A stretch of 18,644 bases of DNA from Oehlia diaphana (Eukaryota > Glomeromycota > Glomeromycetes > Glomerales > Glomeraceae): positions 325,621-344,264 of the forward strand of contig QZLH01000040.1 of assembly GCA_003833135.1 (NCBI GenBank), written 5' to 3'. Made by a program: the position numbers and the translations under genes. Below, in pieces: positions 8,101 to 17,840 of this stretch; within the stretch, counting starts at the first letter, position 1, and each line of letters opens with the position of its first letter. A model generated the notes under the pieces. It saw nothing but the letters and a program-made list of their open reading frames with translations. It was not told the origin of the DNA and ran no database searches.

Positions 8101-9640
8101 TAGCTTTCATTGCTTTGTAAACAGCATGACCTATTTGACTATATATAGAAATAGCCTATTATATAAATCTAATGTTCTTTTAATTGCATTATACATTTAC
8201 ATTGGATGATATCTCTTTCCATTAGTTATTTTACTTTAAATTCTAATTAATTCTTGAAAAATTAGATTAAAAAAAGAAATATTAATTTTATTTTCTGTAA
8301 TCTTATTAAATATTTTTTTAGCAATTTGATTTGGTTTTTCTAATACCTTTTTTTTCATCTTCTATTTTTTGTTGAAATTGAACTTGTAATTATATATGAT
8401 TTAGTCTTTATTTGCATTTTTTTTTTAAAAAAAATATTATGCTAAATTAACTTCTTGTAATTTTAAATTAATATCATTATTCATAAATAATTATGTTTAT
8501 TTGAAAATGAATTTTTTTTGCTAAAACTTTTTGAAAAGCATGGATAATTTTAACAGATAAAATATTTATTTAATTTCAGTTTTTAATTTTAATAAATATA
8601 TTCTTTAATTTTTGATAATTTTCACACATATTTGCTAACAAATAACAGTTTATTCTTCTATAAGCTTCATTATATTGTCTTTGATTCTTTAGAATTGTAA
8701 AAGGTTCATAAATATTATAAGAATTTTTTTAATTTTTTATAAAATAAATACTATAGAGTTTAACTACTTATTCAAAACCTAAAATATAAACTTTTTTTAA
8801 TTTAAATATATAAATTAATAATAAAAATAACTAAAGATTTTTACCTTTAGTTTTTTGCTTAATGTAAATTCTTGTTATAGATATATAATGAATTATTTAT
8901 CTATTTTTGAAAGAATTATTTCAGTTGCAATTAGTTGCTATTCCATTTATTTTTTTAACACTTTTCTAAAATATATAGTTTGTAAGAAATTAAATTTTTT
9001 TGCCATTAATAATTAAATCTTTTTCTAATTTTTGTTCATTTTCAAAAATTTAATGCCAATTCCATCAATAATTTCTCTTATTTTTACACCAAAAAACTTA
9101 TGATTTGAATTTGTAAGTATTTTTATCAATGATGTAACTTCAGCAATTCTTATAGAATTAAAATTTTTCCAATATGAAATTTACTCTGTTTTTATTAATG
9201 AAGCTCAATTAAAATTAGAAGAATTTGAATCAAAAAAAAATTGTGATAAGTGTGATAAATGCTGACTGTTTCCTATTGTTATCTTGTCAATGATTAAAGC
9301 CAACTGAAAAATTTTAACACTTTAACAGATTAACTGGAGTTTAACTTAATAGGAGAGTCTTAAGCTGATTACAAATAATTACGTGAAATAACATTAGATG
9401 TTTAGTTAAAGAAAATAGGTTTTTATTAAAATAATATAAGATTTTAGGTATGATAAAATAGTATAGATAATCTCTTAGATGCGAAATTAACTATCTTGAA
9501 TTATACTACTAGAAATAATACTCTTTTTGTATAACTTAAAATTACAATACAATTTTTAATTATCTGTAAAATTAATTGACTAACTAACTTTTCTAACTAA
9601 CTAACCTTTCAACTTGGTAAAATTCTAAATAAAATAAAAA
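8101..9640. other. AT-rich spacer with two short, possibly relict open stretches
   Basis: No intact gene. A plus-strand frame at 9104-9265 is open for 53 codons and ends with NCDKCDKC before TGA. It has fewer homopolymer runs than its surroundings, but has no usable start and no recognised family. A minus-strand stretch of about 42 codons lies around 8231-8360 (Lys/Asn/Ile-rich). Both could be relics of decayed genes or chance in AT-rich DNA. Nothing else is recognised. Confidence 0.3.
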
Positions 9641-9859
9641 TTAAGAATATTTAATAAAATAAATAAAACAAATATAATAAATAAAACAAATAAAATAAAT
9701 ATATTAAATAAATAAAATATAACAAATAAAATAAATAAAATAAATAAATCAAATATATCAAATTTATCAGATTTATCAGATTTATCAAATAAATCAAGAA
9801 AATCAAGAAAATCGAAAAAATCAAGAGATCTACAAAATGATCTACAAAATGATCTACAT
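9640..9859. repeat. AAATAAAATAAA microsatellite grading into ATCAAATTTATCAG and 12-bp repeats
   Basis: A run of AAATA/AAACA units to about 9745 passes into ATATATCAAATTTATCAG repeats, then AATCAAGA repeats, then three tandem copies of the 12-mer GATCTACAAAAT (the third partial) at 9827-9859. The stepwise change of unit suggests expansion by slippage. Non-coding. Confidence 0.7.
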
Positions 9860-11024
9860 AAAATTACTGCGCCACATTTCTACTTTAACACTATTTTATT
9901 TGAGATATTTAATCTAAGAAGCAAAAGTACTAAATTTTTCATTAGTCTTTTTATTAAAGACAAAAAGTTTTATTTTTTTTATTATAAACCAAAAGTCGTT
10001 CCTATACTTATCAGCAGAATTAAATTTTTGAATTATGACAGACATAATTTAAAATGCCGTAATTTGCTGTAATTATATGTTTTATTAGTAAATATTTGTA
10101 CTGGTGTAATTGTTTTTGGCTATGCCGTAATATTTTGATGATATTGACTTTTTAATTCTACTGAGAAGTGTAGTTGTTTCTATATATATTGTATTTACTT
10201 AAAAAAAAAAATTAATTTGTCATTAAGCTCTGGTCAAAAACAATTTAATTTTTAAAAAGCTTTAGGAAATTTAGTTTTTTTTGATATTTGAATATTGGTA
10301 TAATGATTTAAAACACATTTCTAAAAAATAAAAATATGTTTTGAAATAAACTTTTCAATAAAAATAGCTTAAAAATTATTTTTCTTATCATAGTTATTGA
10401 AAATAAATCACTGATGAAGAATTTTTTTCTAAAAACATTTAATTGCAAATAAAAAACCTAGATGTAACAAAAAAGATCTATTATGAATCATATTTTAATG
10501 AGTTTATAAAATTTTTTTTAATGTTTTTGATTGTAACCATAATTTACATTTTTTTTTTGAAAATTTAGGCAAATTATAATAATATAAATTTACTTGTAAA
10601 TGTCTGAGATAAAATTATATTAAGTTATTAAAAATATAATTTTTTTTTATTTATATTGTTTGAATGAAAAAAAAATCAGCATATAGAAATTAATGTAAAA
10701 TTCATTTCTTATTCTCTTTATTCTCTTATTTTATTAAGACTAATAATTGAATTTATATTGAAAATTAAATTATACTATATATATATTAATAAATAAATCT
10801 TATAATAATTAATGCCAAATTAAGCATTTTTTTTTTTAAAAAAAAAATAAAATAATAAAAAAATTATTCTGTATATAATATGCTATTTATTACTTATATA
10901 TTTGCTACTTTAAAGTTCTTATTATATCAGATAATGTTAAATGCTATTAATCAAATCAAAAAGAAAAAGCCAAAAATGTTATTATACATGTACTAGATTC
11001 CATTATCTGTTACCGCATAATTAT
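9860..11024. other. AT-rich spacer without recognised gene
   Basis: Two direct copies of ATGCCGTAAT (near 10053 and 10124) may be relics of a transposon terminus but do not form a convincing inverted pair. The final part contains the 3' flank of the minus-strand zinc-finger gene. No other frame or RNA is recognised. Confidence 0.4.
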
Positions 11025-12690
11025 TTAAGGATTTATAACAGGAACTTTTAAAATTTCTTCATTCATATGAGAAGAAACAATATGAGCTTTAAGTGCTAAC
11101 CTTGTTCTAAATGTTTTTTCACAACCATCCCAACTACATGATATTCCTTTAGTAATTACCGAAATGTTTTCATGTGGAGGTGCAGGCAACTCCATAGGAT
11201 GTAAATCAGAATTCTCCGTTTCCTCATCTTTATCTCTTCTAGGCCTTTTTCTTGAGGTAAATGATGATGATGGTTCATCATTAATGTTCATTTTTCTATT
11301 TGAAACACTTTCGCCTAAATCAGCTTTTCTACATAACATTTCTACCCACATCCTTCTCAGTTTATCATCAGCTATACGATTTTGTTCTTGTAAAATCTTT
11401 GATATACTCGTTTGAAGTTCAAGATTTTCTTTAATAATACTCATTTCACTATCTTTCAAAGAGATTGTACTTTTTAATTTTGTAATCTCTCTTGATTTTT
11501 CATCAATTTCGTCCGCCATTTTTTTCATCTCCTCAGTATTTTTATCAAGTTCTTGTGTCTTATCATTAAGTTTTTGCGTCTGTTCTTTTAAAAGATCTCG
11601 AAGTTCCTCTAATTCTTTCTTTAAATCAGTTGTATTAATTTGTTCTTGTTTCTGTAAGACAAACAAAAAATTATAGGTTAAAATTAATGAAAATTAGATA
11701 AATAAATAAAAAACCATATATTTATACACACAAAATTTTATAAATATAATTAATTACTTGAGTAGACGTTGATGAAGCATTTGAATGTGAAAAACACTGT
11801 ATAGGAGATTCATCCTGGATATTAATAATTTGAGATGGTACGACTTTTTCTTGAATTACAATTTGAGATGGAGTCACCAAATCAATTTGCTGTGGAATTT
11901 TATATTGTCGTAATACTACTGATTGAGGATCCACAGATCGTAATGAATTTTGTTCCTAAACCAAAAAAAAAAGAGGAGGGGAAATTAAAGGTTAACGATC
12001 AATATTTTTTTACTACGATAATAATTATAAAAGAATGAAGACTTTAGTTTGTTTACTAACTGATGAAATCACAGGACCTATCTCAATATTATTGTTGTTT
12101 GATATAAATTCGTCATTTCCAAGAGCCAATATGGCGTGCGCTGGCTGTTTATATTAATAATAATTAAAAAAAAAAAACAATGAACGAAATACATATAAAA
12201 TTAAAATTATACTCACAGATCGCGATTGAAAATTTTGAATGATTGGTGTATATTGATATGTATAAGGTCTATAAGGTGACTGTATATACGTTTGAGGATA
12301 AATACCTGATGGAACCTGGTTATAATACTAATAAAATAAAAAGTAAGAAACGTTTAAAGCGGTTGAAAAAATTAGATAAAACGAATAAAATCTTGTATTA
12401 CTTACATAATGTGGATAATATGGAGTGATACGAACCATTTCACGAGTTTGAAGATGATTAGGTATAGAAGATAAATGAGAATATATATGTTGTACTAAAG
12501 AATATTTCGTTTGAAAATTATAATTATGACAAGTTCTCCATTTACAATTAAATGATGACAGAGTATTCAAATGAACAGTAGCAATATGTGCCCCTAAGTC
12601 AGGTAAAGACAAAAAAGAATCACGACAATTATCCCATAAACATGGATATTGAATAATTAATTCTGTAGGTGTATTATTTGTAGTAGACAT
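11025..12690 (-). CDS. C2H2 zinc-finger and coiled-coil protein (five exons, 434 aa)
   Basis: Exons on the minus strand are 12690-12406, 12327-12217, 12144-12061, 11955-11758 and 11651-11025. They encode 95, 37, 28, 66 and 208 residues. All four introns (72-106 nt) are phase 0, with donors GTAAGT, GTGAGT, GTTAGT and GTAATT and acceptors ending TTAG or CAG. The start is the ATG at 12690, which opens the frame directly into the first finger. Residues C17/C22/H35/H40 and C49/C54/H68/H72 form two adjacent fingers of the C-x-W-x-x-C type (CLWDNC, CKWRTC). This tandem arrangement is known in Zic/Gli, PacC, Zap1 and Arid2/Rsc9 proteins. The middle is Gln/Pro-rich and low in complexity, about 227-326 is a strong Lys/Glu coiled coil, RKRPRR (about 360-365) is a likely nuclear signal, and a third finger (C398, C403, H416, H421; CSWDGC) is C-terminal. 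A nuclear transcription or chromatin role is likely, but family and target are unassigned. Confidence 0.85.
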
Positions 12691-13925
12691 AAAAATTTTT
12701 TTCTTTTTTTTTTAATTTGTGTACTTCGATATGCCAAAAAAATTTTTTAAAAAGAAAAAAAAATAAAATAAAAAGATTATGAAAAAAATGATTCTTTTGT
12801 TTATTTAAAGAAAATTGAAATGATTATAATGTTTGTAAGACGGATTATATAATAATTAATGAAGTAATGCGTAAATGAAGTACAAAACGTAATGATAAAC
12901 TTGCAGATCGGATATTGTGAGGTTTTGTACAAATATCCGTAAAAAGGTTATGAAAAAAGTAATTATCCGTAAAAACAATGGTAAGTTAATGTTATGCAAA
13001 ATTGGAAATGCAGAAATTATAGAGTTCTAAATATATATACCAGAAAGGTGATAATAAAGTAACCTGTAAATTAAACCTTTTATTATTGTTATTATTATAT
13101 GATGAGCTGATACTCTCTACCAATAATATCCCATTATTTTTTATTTTTTTTTTTAAAAAAAAAAAAAATTTTTTTTTTCCTCATCCCTTTTCAACCCTAT
13201 ATATATAATTTTTAGTGCCAAAGATCTGTACTAATGTGGAAAACTACAGATTTGTGTTACGAATTATGCAATCGTTCTGAGTAATTTTAGTAATTTTATT
13301 ATAATAGTTTAAGCGATAAAATAAGTGGCGTAAGTCGTTTCAACTTTCATAACGGCAACACAAATCATGTTCAGTTTGTTGAACAAATACTATTTAAGGA
13401 TAATATACTATTTATTCTTTATCATGTAATGCTTTGATAACCGAATTAATTTTTAGTTTTATCCACATTTTCTAATAGTGATTTTTCCTAATAAGATGAT
13501 GTTTAGTTATAAGCCACATTGGTGGCACAGTTGTTTCTATTTTTATTGCTGTGTAACATTATCTGTCAATATATTTATTATTATATAAGAACACTACAGA
13601 TGAGCTTAACTATGAAAGATAGAAGCTAAAACCTTTATTTGTTAAATTTCTTTCTACAACTTTTGCATATAAAAAGTCTTAAGAGGTTATTTGGTATTTT
13701 ATTAACTACTGATATCTCAGTTTCTTATGAAAAATATATCACAATTATAAATTTATAAAAGGAACTATAAATAAATCATCACTGAGTCTGCTTTTAACAA
13801 GGCTGTAAAATTTTGCTAGAATTTTTTGAGAAGTTTCAGAATAATAAAATTAACTAATAAATAATATGGTTAATATAAGTTTCATATTAAATCATAGTGA
13901 TGATAATCAATCAGATGAATATGAA
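12691..13925. other. Upstream flank of the zinc-finger gene and AT-rich spacer
   Basis: The first 200 bp must contain the minus-strand promoter and leader of the zinc-finger gene, but no distinct element stands out. A direct repeat ATCCGTAAAAA lies near 12935 and 12967, and a long T/A homopolymer dyad at about 13138-13180. No RNA gene or reading frame is recognised in the rest. Confidence 0.4.
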
Positions 13926-13929
13926 GCTC

Positions 13930-14010
13930 ACGCACCTCAGATTAAAATCATCATGTGAGGTGCGTAAAATAAAACATCGATCACCTGAGGTGTCTCAGAT
14001 TTGATCTGAG
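13930..14010. repeat. Cluster of CCTCAG/CTGAGG dyads followed by a T-tract
   Basis: ACGCACCTCA (13930-13939) pairs perfectly with TGAGGTGCGT (13956-13965). The odd-centred palindrome CACCTGAGGTG follows at 13982-13992, then CTCAGAT (13994-14000) pairs with ATCTGAG (14004-14010) across TTG, followed by a run of T. Five related half-sites in 80 bp stand out from AT-rich surroundings. It could be a transcript-end structure, an element terminus or a binding-site cluster. Micro-exon locus 2 begins about 100 bp downstream. Confidence 0.55.
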
Positions 14011-14115
14011 GCAATTTTTTTTTTAAAAAAAATTTTTTTTTTGATTTATTTATTTTATTTTCACTTTTTTTTCTTTAAAAACCAGTTAGAATGGCCATTT
14101 AAAACCATTTAAAAC

Positions 14116-14611
14116 AACATCGCAGTTTCTTTAAGGTAGGTACCAGTTCTCTTTATTTTTTCTTTATATTTTTTTTAAGGATATTATTAACATTCCTTTT
14201 CTCTTTTTCTTATAGAAACTGCTATTTGAAATGGTTATTTTAGATATTTTAAGGTAGGTGGACGCTTTTTTATATATTTTTGTATTTTCTTATAGGAACA
14301 CTACTAACCGTTCTTTAACTGTTCTTTTTTTTTCTTTGCAGAAATCTCTCTAACGCCATTTGGAAGTTGAATATCAGGTAAGGGTTTTTTTGTCTATCCT
14401 CTGTTTATTTATTCTTTATAGGAATGCTACTAACCATTCTTTTTTTTCTTTATAGGAACTCACTGAATGCCATTTGGAAGTTAGAGTAGCAGATGAGAGT
14501 TTTCTTTTGTCTTTTATTTATATTTTTTCTTATAGAAACACTATTAATTGTTCCTTTATCTTTTTTCTTTATAGTAACTGGCTGAAATGAAAGTTACTTT
14601 GTTTAAAATAG
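14116..14611 (+). pseudogene. Second micro-exon array (locus 2), partly decayed
   Basis: Same architecture as the array at 2605-4669. Predicted exons end at 14135, then 14216-14253, 14342-14377, 14456-14492 and 14575 to about 14611. Introns are 78-88 nt with donors GTAGGT, GTAGGT and GTAAGG, branch-like ATTAAC/ACTAAC, and acceptors TATAG or TTGCAG. From just after a TAA near 14103, the first three exons join in one open frame. The third encodes NLSNAIWKLN, and the fourth NSLNAIWKLE in the same phase, before a single-base shift creates TAG. The fourth exon's donor is AT rather than GT. Repeated peptides in a conserved phase argue that this was protein-coding; the shift and lost donor argue that it is broken. 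Family unknown. Confidence 0.55.
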
Positions 14612-14950
14612 GTGTTTAATTTAAAAGTTGGAGATCAAAAAATTATTGTAAAAATTAGTTTTAATCTGTGAAATTTTGTAATAAAGTTATATATTTGCTA
14701 CTATTAGATAAAAGATTTAATTTACCCATCATTATAAATTTACTTTTCTTAAGTCTAATTTTTTTGTTAATTATAATATAATGTTATTTTTTCTATTTCA
14801 AATTTTAATTTTTTGTGTTCTACAATATAAACTCTTATTACTATATATTTATTTAGTTATATAAAATAAAGATTATTTATTATGACAATAAAAAATTATT
14901 ATATATATATAATATTAATACAGTAAGTATATTTATATAATTCCCAGACC
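14612..14950. other. AT-rich spacer between the inverted micro-exon copies
   Basis: No frame or RNA recognised. In a transcript crossing the locus this would be the loop between the plus-strand array and its inverted copy. Confidence 0.45.
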
Positions 14951-14955
14951 AGTTC

Positions 14956-15280
14956 TTGACACACAGCAATAACACCAATGAGTATTCTGATCAAAAGAAT
15001 GGTGTTCCTAGAAAGAATATCAACTTCCAAATGACATTCAGTAAGTTCCTGTAAAAAAAAAAAAAAGAAAAAGGAACGGTTAATAATGTTTACATTAAAA
15101 AAAAACATAAAAGGAAACAAAAACTCTTATTTGCTATTATAAATGGTGTTAAGAAGATTCCTGTAAAATAAAGAAAAAAGAATGGTTATTAACGTTATAA
15201 AGAAAAATAAAAAAAAGATATAAAAAAAGTGTCCACTTGCCTCAAAAAAATCTAAAATAACCATTCAAAATAGCAGTTCC
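14956..15280 (-). pseudogene. Inverted, degenerate copy of micro-exon locus 2
   Basis: Read on the minus strand, exon-like blocks start at about 15279, 15160 and 15048, matching locus-2 exons at 14216, 14342 and 14456. The first carries CTGCTATTTTGAATGGTTAT (an extra T relative to its partner, giving an early stop). The second gives NLLNTIYNSK and then a stop. The third gives NLLNVIWKL and runs on about ten codons. Acceptors (TTTTACAG) and AT-rich introns with a TTAATAA branch region are retained, but the first donor is GCAAGT. Short plus- and minus-strand frames here are fragments of this copy. Confidence 0.6.
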
Positions 15281-15330
15281 AGTGGGATACCACGCTATAA
15301 TATAATTATATTATAGCGTGATATTCCACT
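15281..15330. repeat. 50-bp near-palindrome with a perfect 30-bp core
   Basis: 15291-15320 is perfectly self-complementary (arms CACGCTATAATATAA and its complement, no loop). Extension to AGTGG..TAC on the left and AT..CCACT on the right adds 8 of 10 matching pairs on each side. It contains the ACGCTATAAT core of the satellite that follows, in both orientations. Confidence 0.75.
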
Positions 15331-15557
15331 TGGATTAGATTATAGTACTACGCTATAATCTAAATACCATACTATAATCTGAATACCACGTTATATTCTA
15401 GATACCACACTATAATCCAAATACTACACTATAATCTAAATACTACACTAAAATCTAAATATCACACTATAACCTAAATATCATGCTATAATCTAATTAC
15501 TATGACCTAATTACCACGCTTTAATCTGAATACATAATCTGGCTATCACACTATAAT
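15331..15557 (+). repeat. 19-bp tandem repeat, TACCACRCTATAATCTAAA, about 12 copies
   Basis: Units of 19 bp follow each other with a few substitutions each (TACCATACTATAATCTGAA, TACTACACTATAATCTAAA, TATCACACTATAACCTAAA and so on). Two copies are truncated. The first copy is preceded by an inverted half, so TTAGATTATAG (15335-15345) pairs with CTATAATCTAA (15353-15363). An isolated copy recurs at about 15643-15663. Non-coding minisatellite. Confidence 0.8.
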
Positions 15558-15559
15558 CT

Positions 15560-15985
15560 ACCCCTTTTATTTTGATGCCACATTCTAGCTATATTTTTAT
15601 ACCTTTCTTGATATCTGTATTTTTCTCTTATGTATGATTTTATTACCACGCTATAATCTAAATACCCCTCACACTTTAATCTAGGTACCTCTCTTTTCTT
15701 CTTGTTTCTACTTTATTTATAATTTAAGTTATATATTGTTGATACTGACCTTTCACGTCTAATTAAATGTCAAATTCTATATTGAAGTACTTACCCTTTG
15801 TGCCTATTTGGTTGCCTTTCTAGATCCCAAAATGTGGTAAAAAAATATCATGTTGGGTGGCGCAGTATTTTGATGTAAATCTGCAATTAATTTTGGCTGG
15901 ACACTATGTCATAATTCTGGCTGATCCTTTGGGTATGTAATTTGAGGATCCAGCCTGGCGCCATGGTAGTGACTTGATGGTGTCA
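15560..15985. other. Spacer of rising G+C without recognised gene
   Basis: From about 15790 to 16720 the sequence is visibly less AT-rich than the rest of the window and is probably a different class of repeat or transposon remnant. No intact frame here. TGGCTGGACAC and CTGGCTGATCC near 15893 and 15918 are loosely repeated. Confidence 0.4.
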
Positions 15986-16040
15986 TAGAACTATTGTGGA
16001 ACTGTCGTGGAACTGGCAGGGAACTGTTATGGAACTGGTA
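15986..16040 (+). repeat. 11-bp minisatellite, five copies (TGGAACTGNNN)
   Basis: Five consecutive 11-mers: TAGAACTATTG, TGGAACTGTCG, TGGAACTGGCA, GGGAACTGTTA, TGGAACTGGTA. The fixed part is GGAACTG and the last three bases vary. Confidence 0.75.
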
Positions 16041-16297
16041 GTTTACCAGCTTGAATGCCGAGTTGTTATATCCAAGTATCTGGTCGAAATTGTGGAATAA
16101 TGCTGGCTGAATTTATACTGCGCCTTACTGCACCAGTTATGTGATCCTGTTACAGTACCGAACACCCTCATATAGTTACATGCTAGTGACGGAAATATTT
16201 CCGGAATCCAATATATATGCATTTGTGCCACATATTTTTTATATCCATATATTTCTGAAATCTTCCTAACACTTTCAAGCTCCAGTCTGGCGAATGG
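16041..16297. other. Moderate-GC segment without recognised gene
   Basis: Contains the palindrome CGGAAATATTTCCG (16190-16203) and a motif GACGGAAATATTTCC partly repeated near 16712 (CCAATATTTCCG). A minus-strand frame of 93 codons crosses it, but its composition and lack of recognisable motifs make a gene unlikely. Confidence 0.35.
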
Positions 16298-16628
16298 TTG
16301 GTTAGTAGAGAATTGGAGGTGCAATATGTATTATCTTGGCCTGACCCATTTAATTACCAGAAGTGCACCATTTTGCAATCCAACTATTGCCTATTAGTTG
16401 CTGGTATAATCATGCCAATTTTGCGTCCTAAAGTTTGTATTATTAGAGTACATTCATTGTATTTCCAGTTGGTTTGAGAATTGGTGGTGCGAAATGTATT
16501 ATCATGGCCGACCCTTTTGATTGCCAGAAGTGCACTGTTTTATAACCCAACTATTGCGCCAGTATAAGTATACCATTTTTGCGTCTCAAAATTCAAAACA
16601 TTTAAGCGCATTTATATTGTATTTCTGG
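16298..16628 (+). repeat. Tandem direct duplication of about 165 bp
   Basis: Copy A (about 16298-16468) and copy B (about 16469-16628) share in order AGAATTGG(A/T)GGTGC, ATGTATTATC, TGGCC(T)GACCC, CCAGAAGTGCAC, CCAACTATTGC, ATTTTTGCGTC and TTGTATTTC. They have diverged by substitution and small indels. No frame is conserved between copies, which suggests non-coding element sequence. Boundaries are approximate. Confidence 0.65.
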
Positions 16629-16808
16629 CGTATTTCCAGCCATATTTGAGCCAAAGGAAACATATCACTTACCTGAATTCATACTAGTGATAGGGTAGCT
16701 AAGTGCCAATATTTCCGAAAAAGTCTTCATATCATACCTGGGTACATATCTAGGTAGGATAAGTTTGCAGAAGCTATACCCACATATACCCGAGTATATA
16801 TCTAGAAA

Positions 16809-16945
16809 AGTGTAGCCTTATGCCAATATTTTATATAATGATTACGTAGAAGGCTACACTAAGTATCCACATATACTTGAGTACATATCTAAAAAGATGA
16901 AGCCTTCTGCCATTTTTTATATAATAGATTACGCAAAAGGCTTCA
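16809..16945. repeat. Two tandem hairpins with compensatory stem change
   Basis: Hairpin 1: AGTGTAGCCTT (16809-16819) pairs perfectly with AAGGCTACACT (16850-16860). Hairpin 2: TGAAGCCTTCTGC (16898-16910) pairs with GCAAAAGGCTTCA (16933-16945) at 12 of 13 positions. Both are preceded by ACATATAC(C/T)(C/T)GAGTA and contain ATTTTTTATATAAT(A)GATTACG in the loop, so the 88-bp unit is tandemly duplicated. The stem differs at one pair, T-A in copy 1 and A-T in copy 2. A degenerate third unit may precede them at 16737-16800. The second hairpin ends five bases before the primase-like frame opens. Confidence 0.7.
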
Positions 16946-16949
16946 CTTT

Positions 16950-17840
16950 TTGATGTATATCCTGTTACCTTTCTTTTGCATTTTGCTTATTAAGTTCGCT
17001 ATCACTTCTTTTTTGCAACCATTGAAAAAAAATAAATTAAATATTTCTGAATTTTATAAAGATAGTATATATTTTCATACTAACATCATGCATATACTAA
17101 CTATTTTTGATCAAACTTATCACATCAGAACCGCCCCAGCCCTCTGCTACGACAGCACTGGCCCTGATAAATACTTGAGTGATACAGATAGCTATAATGA
17201 TAATGATTCTGATTGTGGATCAGATGATTATAATAACTACGAGTCTAATTATGAGTCTGATAATGAAGAAGCTTCCTGCGCTTCAACCAGTACTACCGAA
17301 GCTGTAAAAGAACAAAAGGTTAATGTGACATATACTTTGAGGCAAGAAAACTTCAATGGTAAATTTTCCCTTAAAGATTTGCTAAATGCCATTCGGGGAA
17401 TCCTTTCATCATCGCCAAGAGATTTGTCAGATGATAAAGGATCGTTGGATTGCCTCCCCATCTATTCATTCCTCTTTCTGAATGAAAAAGGCTCTAGTTT
17501 ATATAACGCTTATGACTGAAGTGAAGTGGAAAATAAATTGGTTATAAAAATTGATCAAGATGCCGATCATATCCCAAAATTTTCCATTACCGATGACATT
17601 TCTGAAGTTTATGGTTTATCTGGGATTCATGAATGTATTAATGGTCAAAAACCTTTAAGAGCCATGATTGATATAAATGCTTCGCAAGAAGATATGGAGG
17701 TAACTGGTGTTAAGGCGCAAGAAGTATTCTTTCGAGTCTGCCTATCTTTCATAAGAGCTTTGTATCGAATTCTTGATTGTAGCTGGGAGGATATTCTTAA
17801 TGGATTAGTAATTACTACATCATCAGACCCTAGCAAGTAG
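16950..17840 (+). pseudogene. Broken primase/polymerase-like (PrimPol) gene fragment
   Basis: One plus-strand frame runs from 16950 to a TAG at 17838-17840, interrupted by a TGA at 17517-17519. Coding-like composition continues on both sides of the TGA in the same frame, so this is probably a nonsense mutation. The first 46 codons are AT-rich and doubtful; a second ATG lies at 17088. Residues about 73-108 are very acidic, rich in Asp, Ser, Asn and Tyr. After the TGA comes a region with PLRAMIDINAS, then FRVCLSFIRALYRILDCSWE and LVITTSSDPSK. In archaeo-eukaryotic primases a D-x-D/E motif precedes an S-x-H motif. Here the first metal-site motif would be D-I-N, and the frame ends just where the S-x-H part would be expected. 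The terminal TAG coincides with the edge of a palindromic repeat block. Similar primase genes occur in fungal mobile elements and in endogenous large-DNA-virus sequence; which applies here is unknown. The family call is recollection plus motif order. Confidence 0.45.

Noticed and set aside
9104..9265. Possible small zinc-binding protein (CDKCDKC end)
   Set aside because: 53 open codons without a usable start in AT-rich DNA, and no recognised family; mentioned only as a possible relic.
10040..10140. Possible third MITE with ATGCCGTAAT ends
   Set aside because: The two motif copies are in direct, not inverted, orientation and no termini could be defined.
11164..11415. 83-codon plus-strand frame, and another at 11835-12038
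   Set aside because: Antisense shadows of zinc-finger gene exons, which have proper splice sites and domains on the minus strand.
14899..15120. 73-codon minus-strand frame
   Set aside because: It reads through an intron-like poly-T acceptor; only the part from 15048 down corresponds to a micro-exon of the inverted copy.
16043..16324. 93-codon minus-strand frame
   Set aside because: No recognisable motif, lies in a duplicated moderate-GC repeat region and is not conserved in the second copy of the duplication; kept only as a doubtful possibility.
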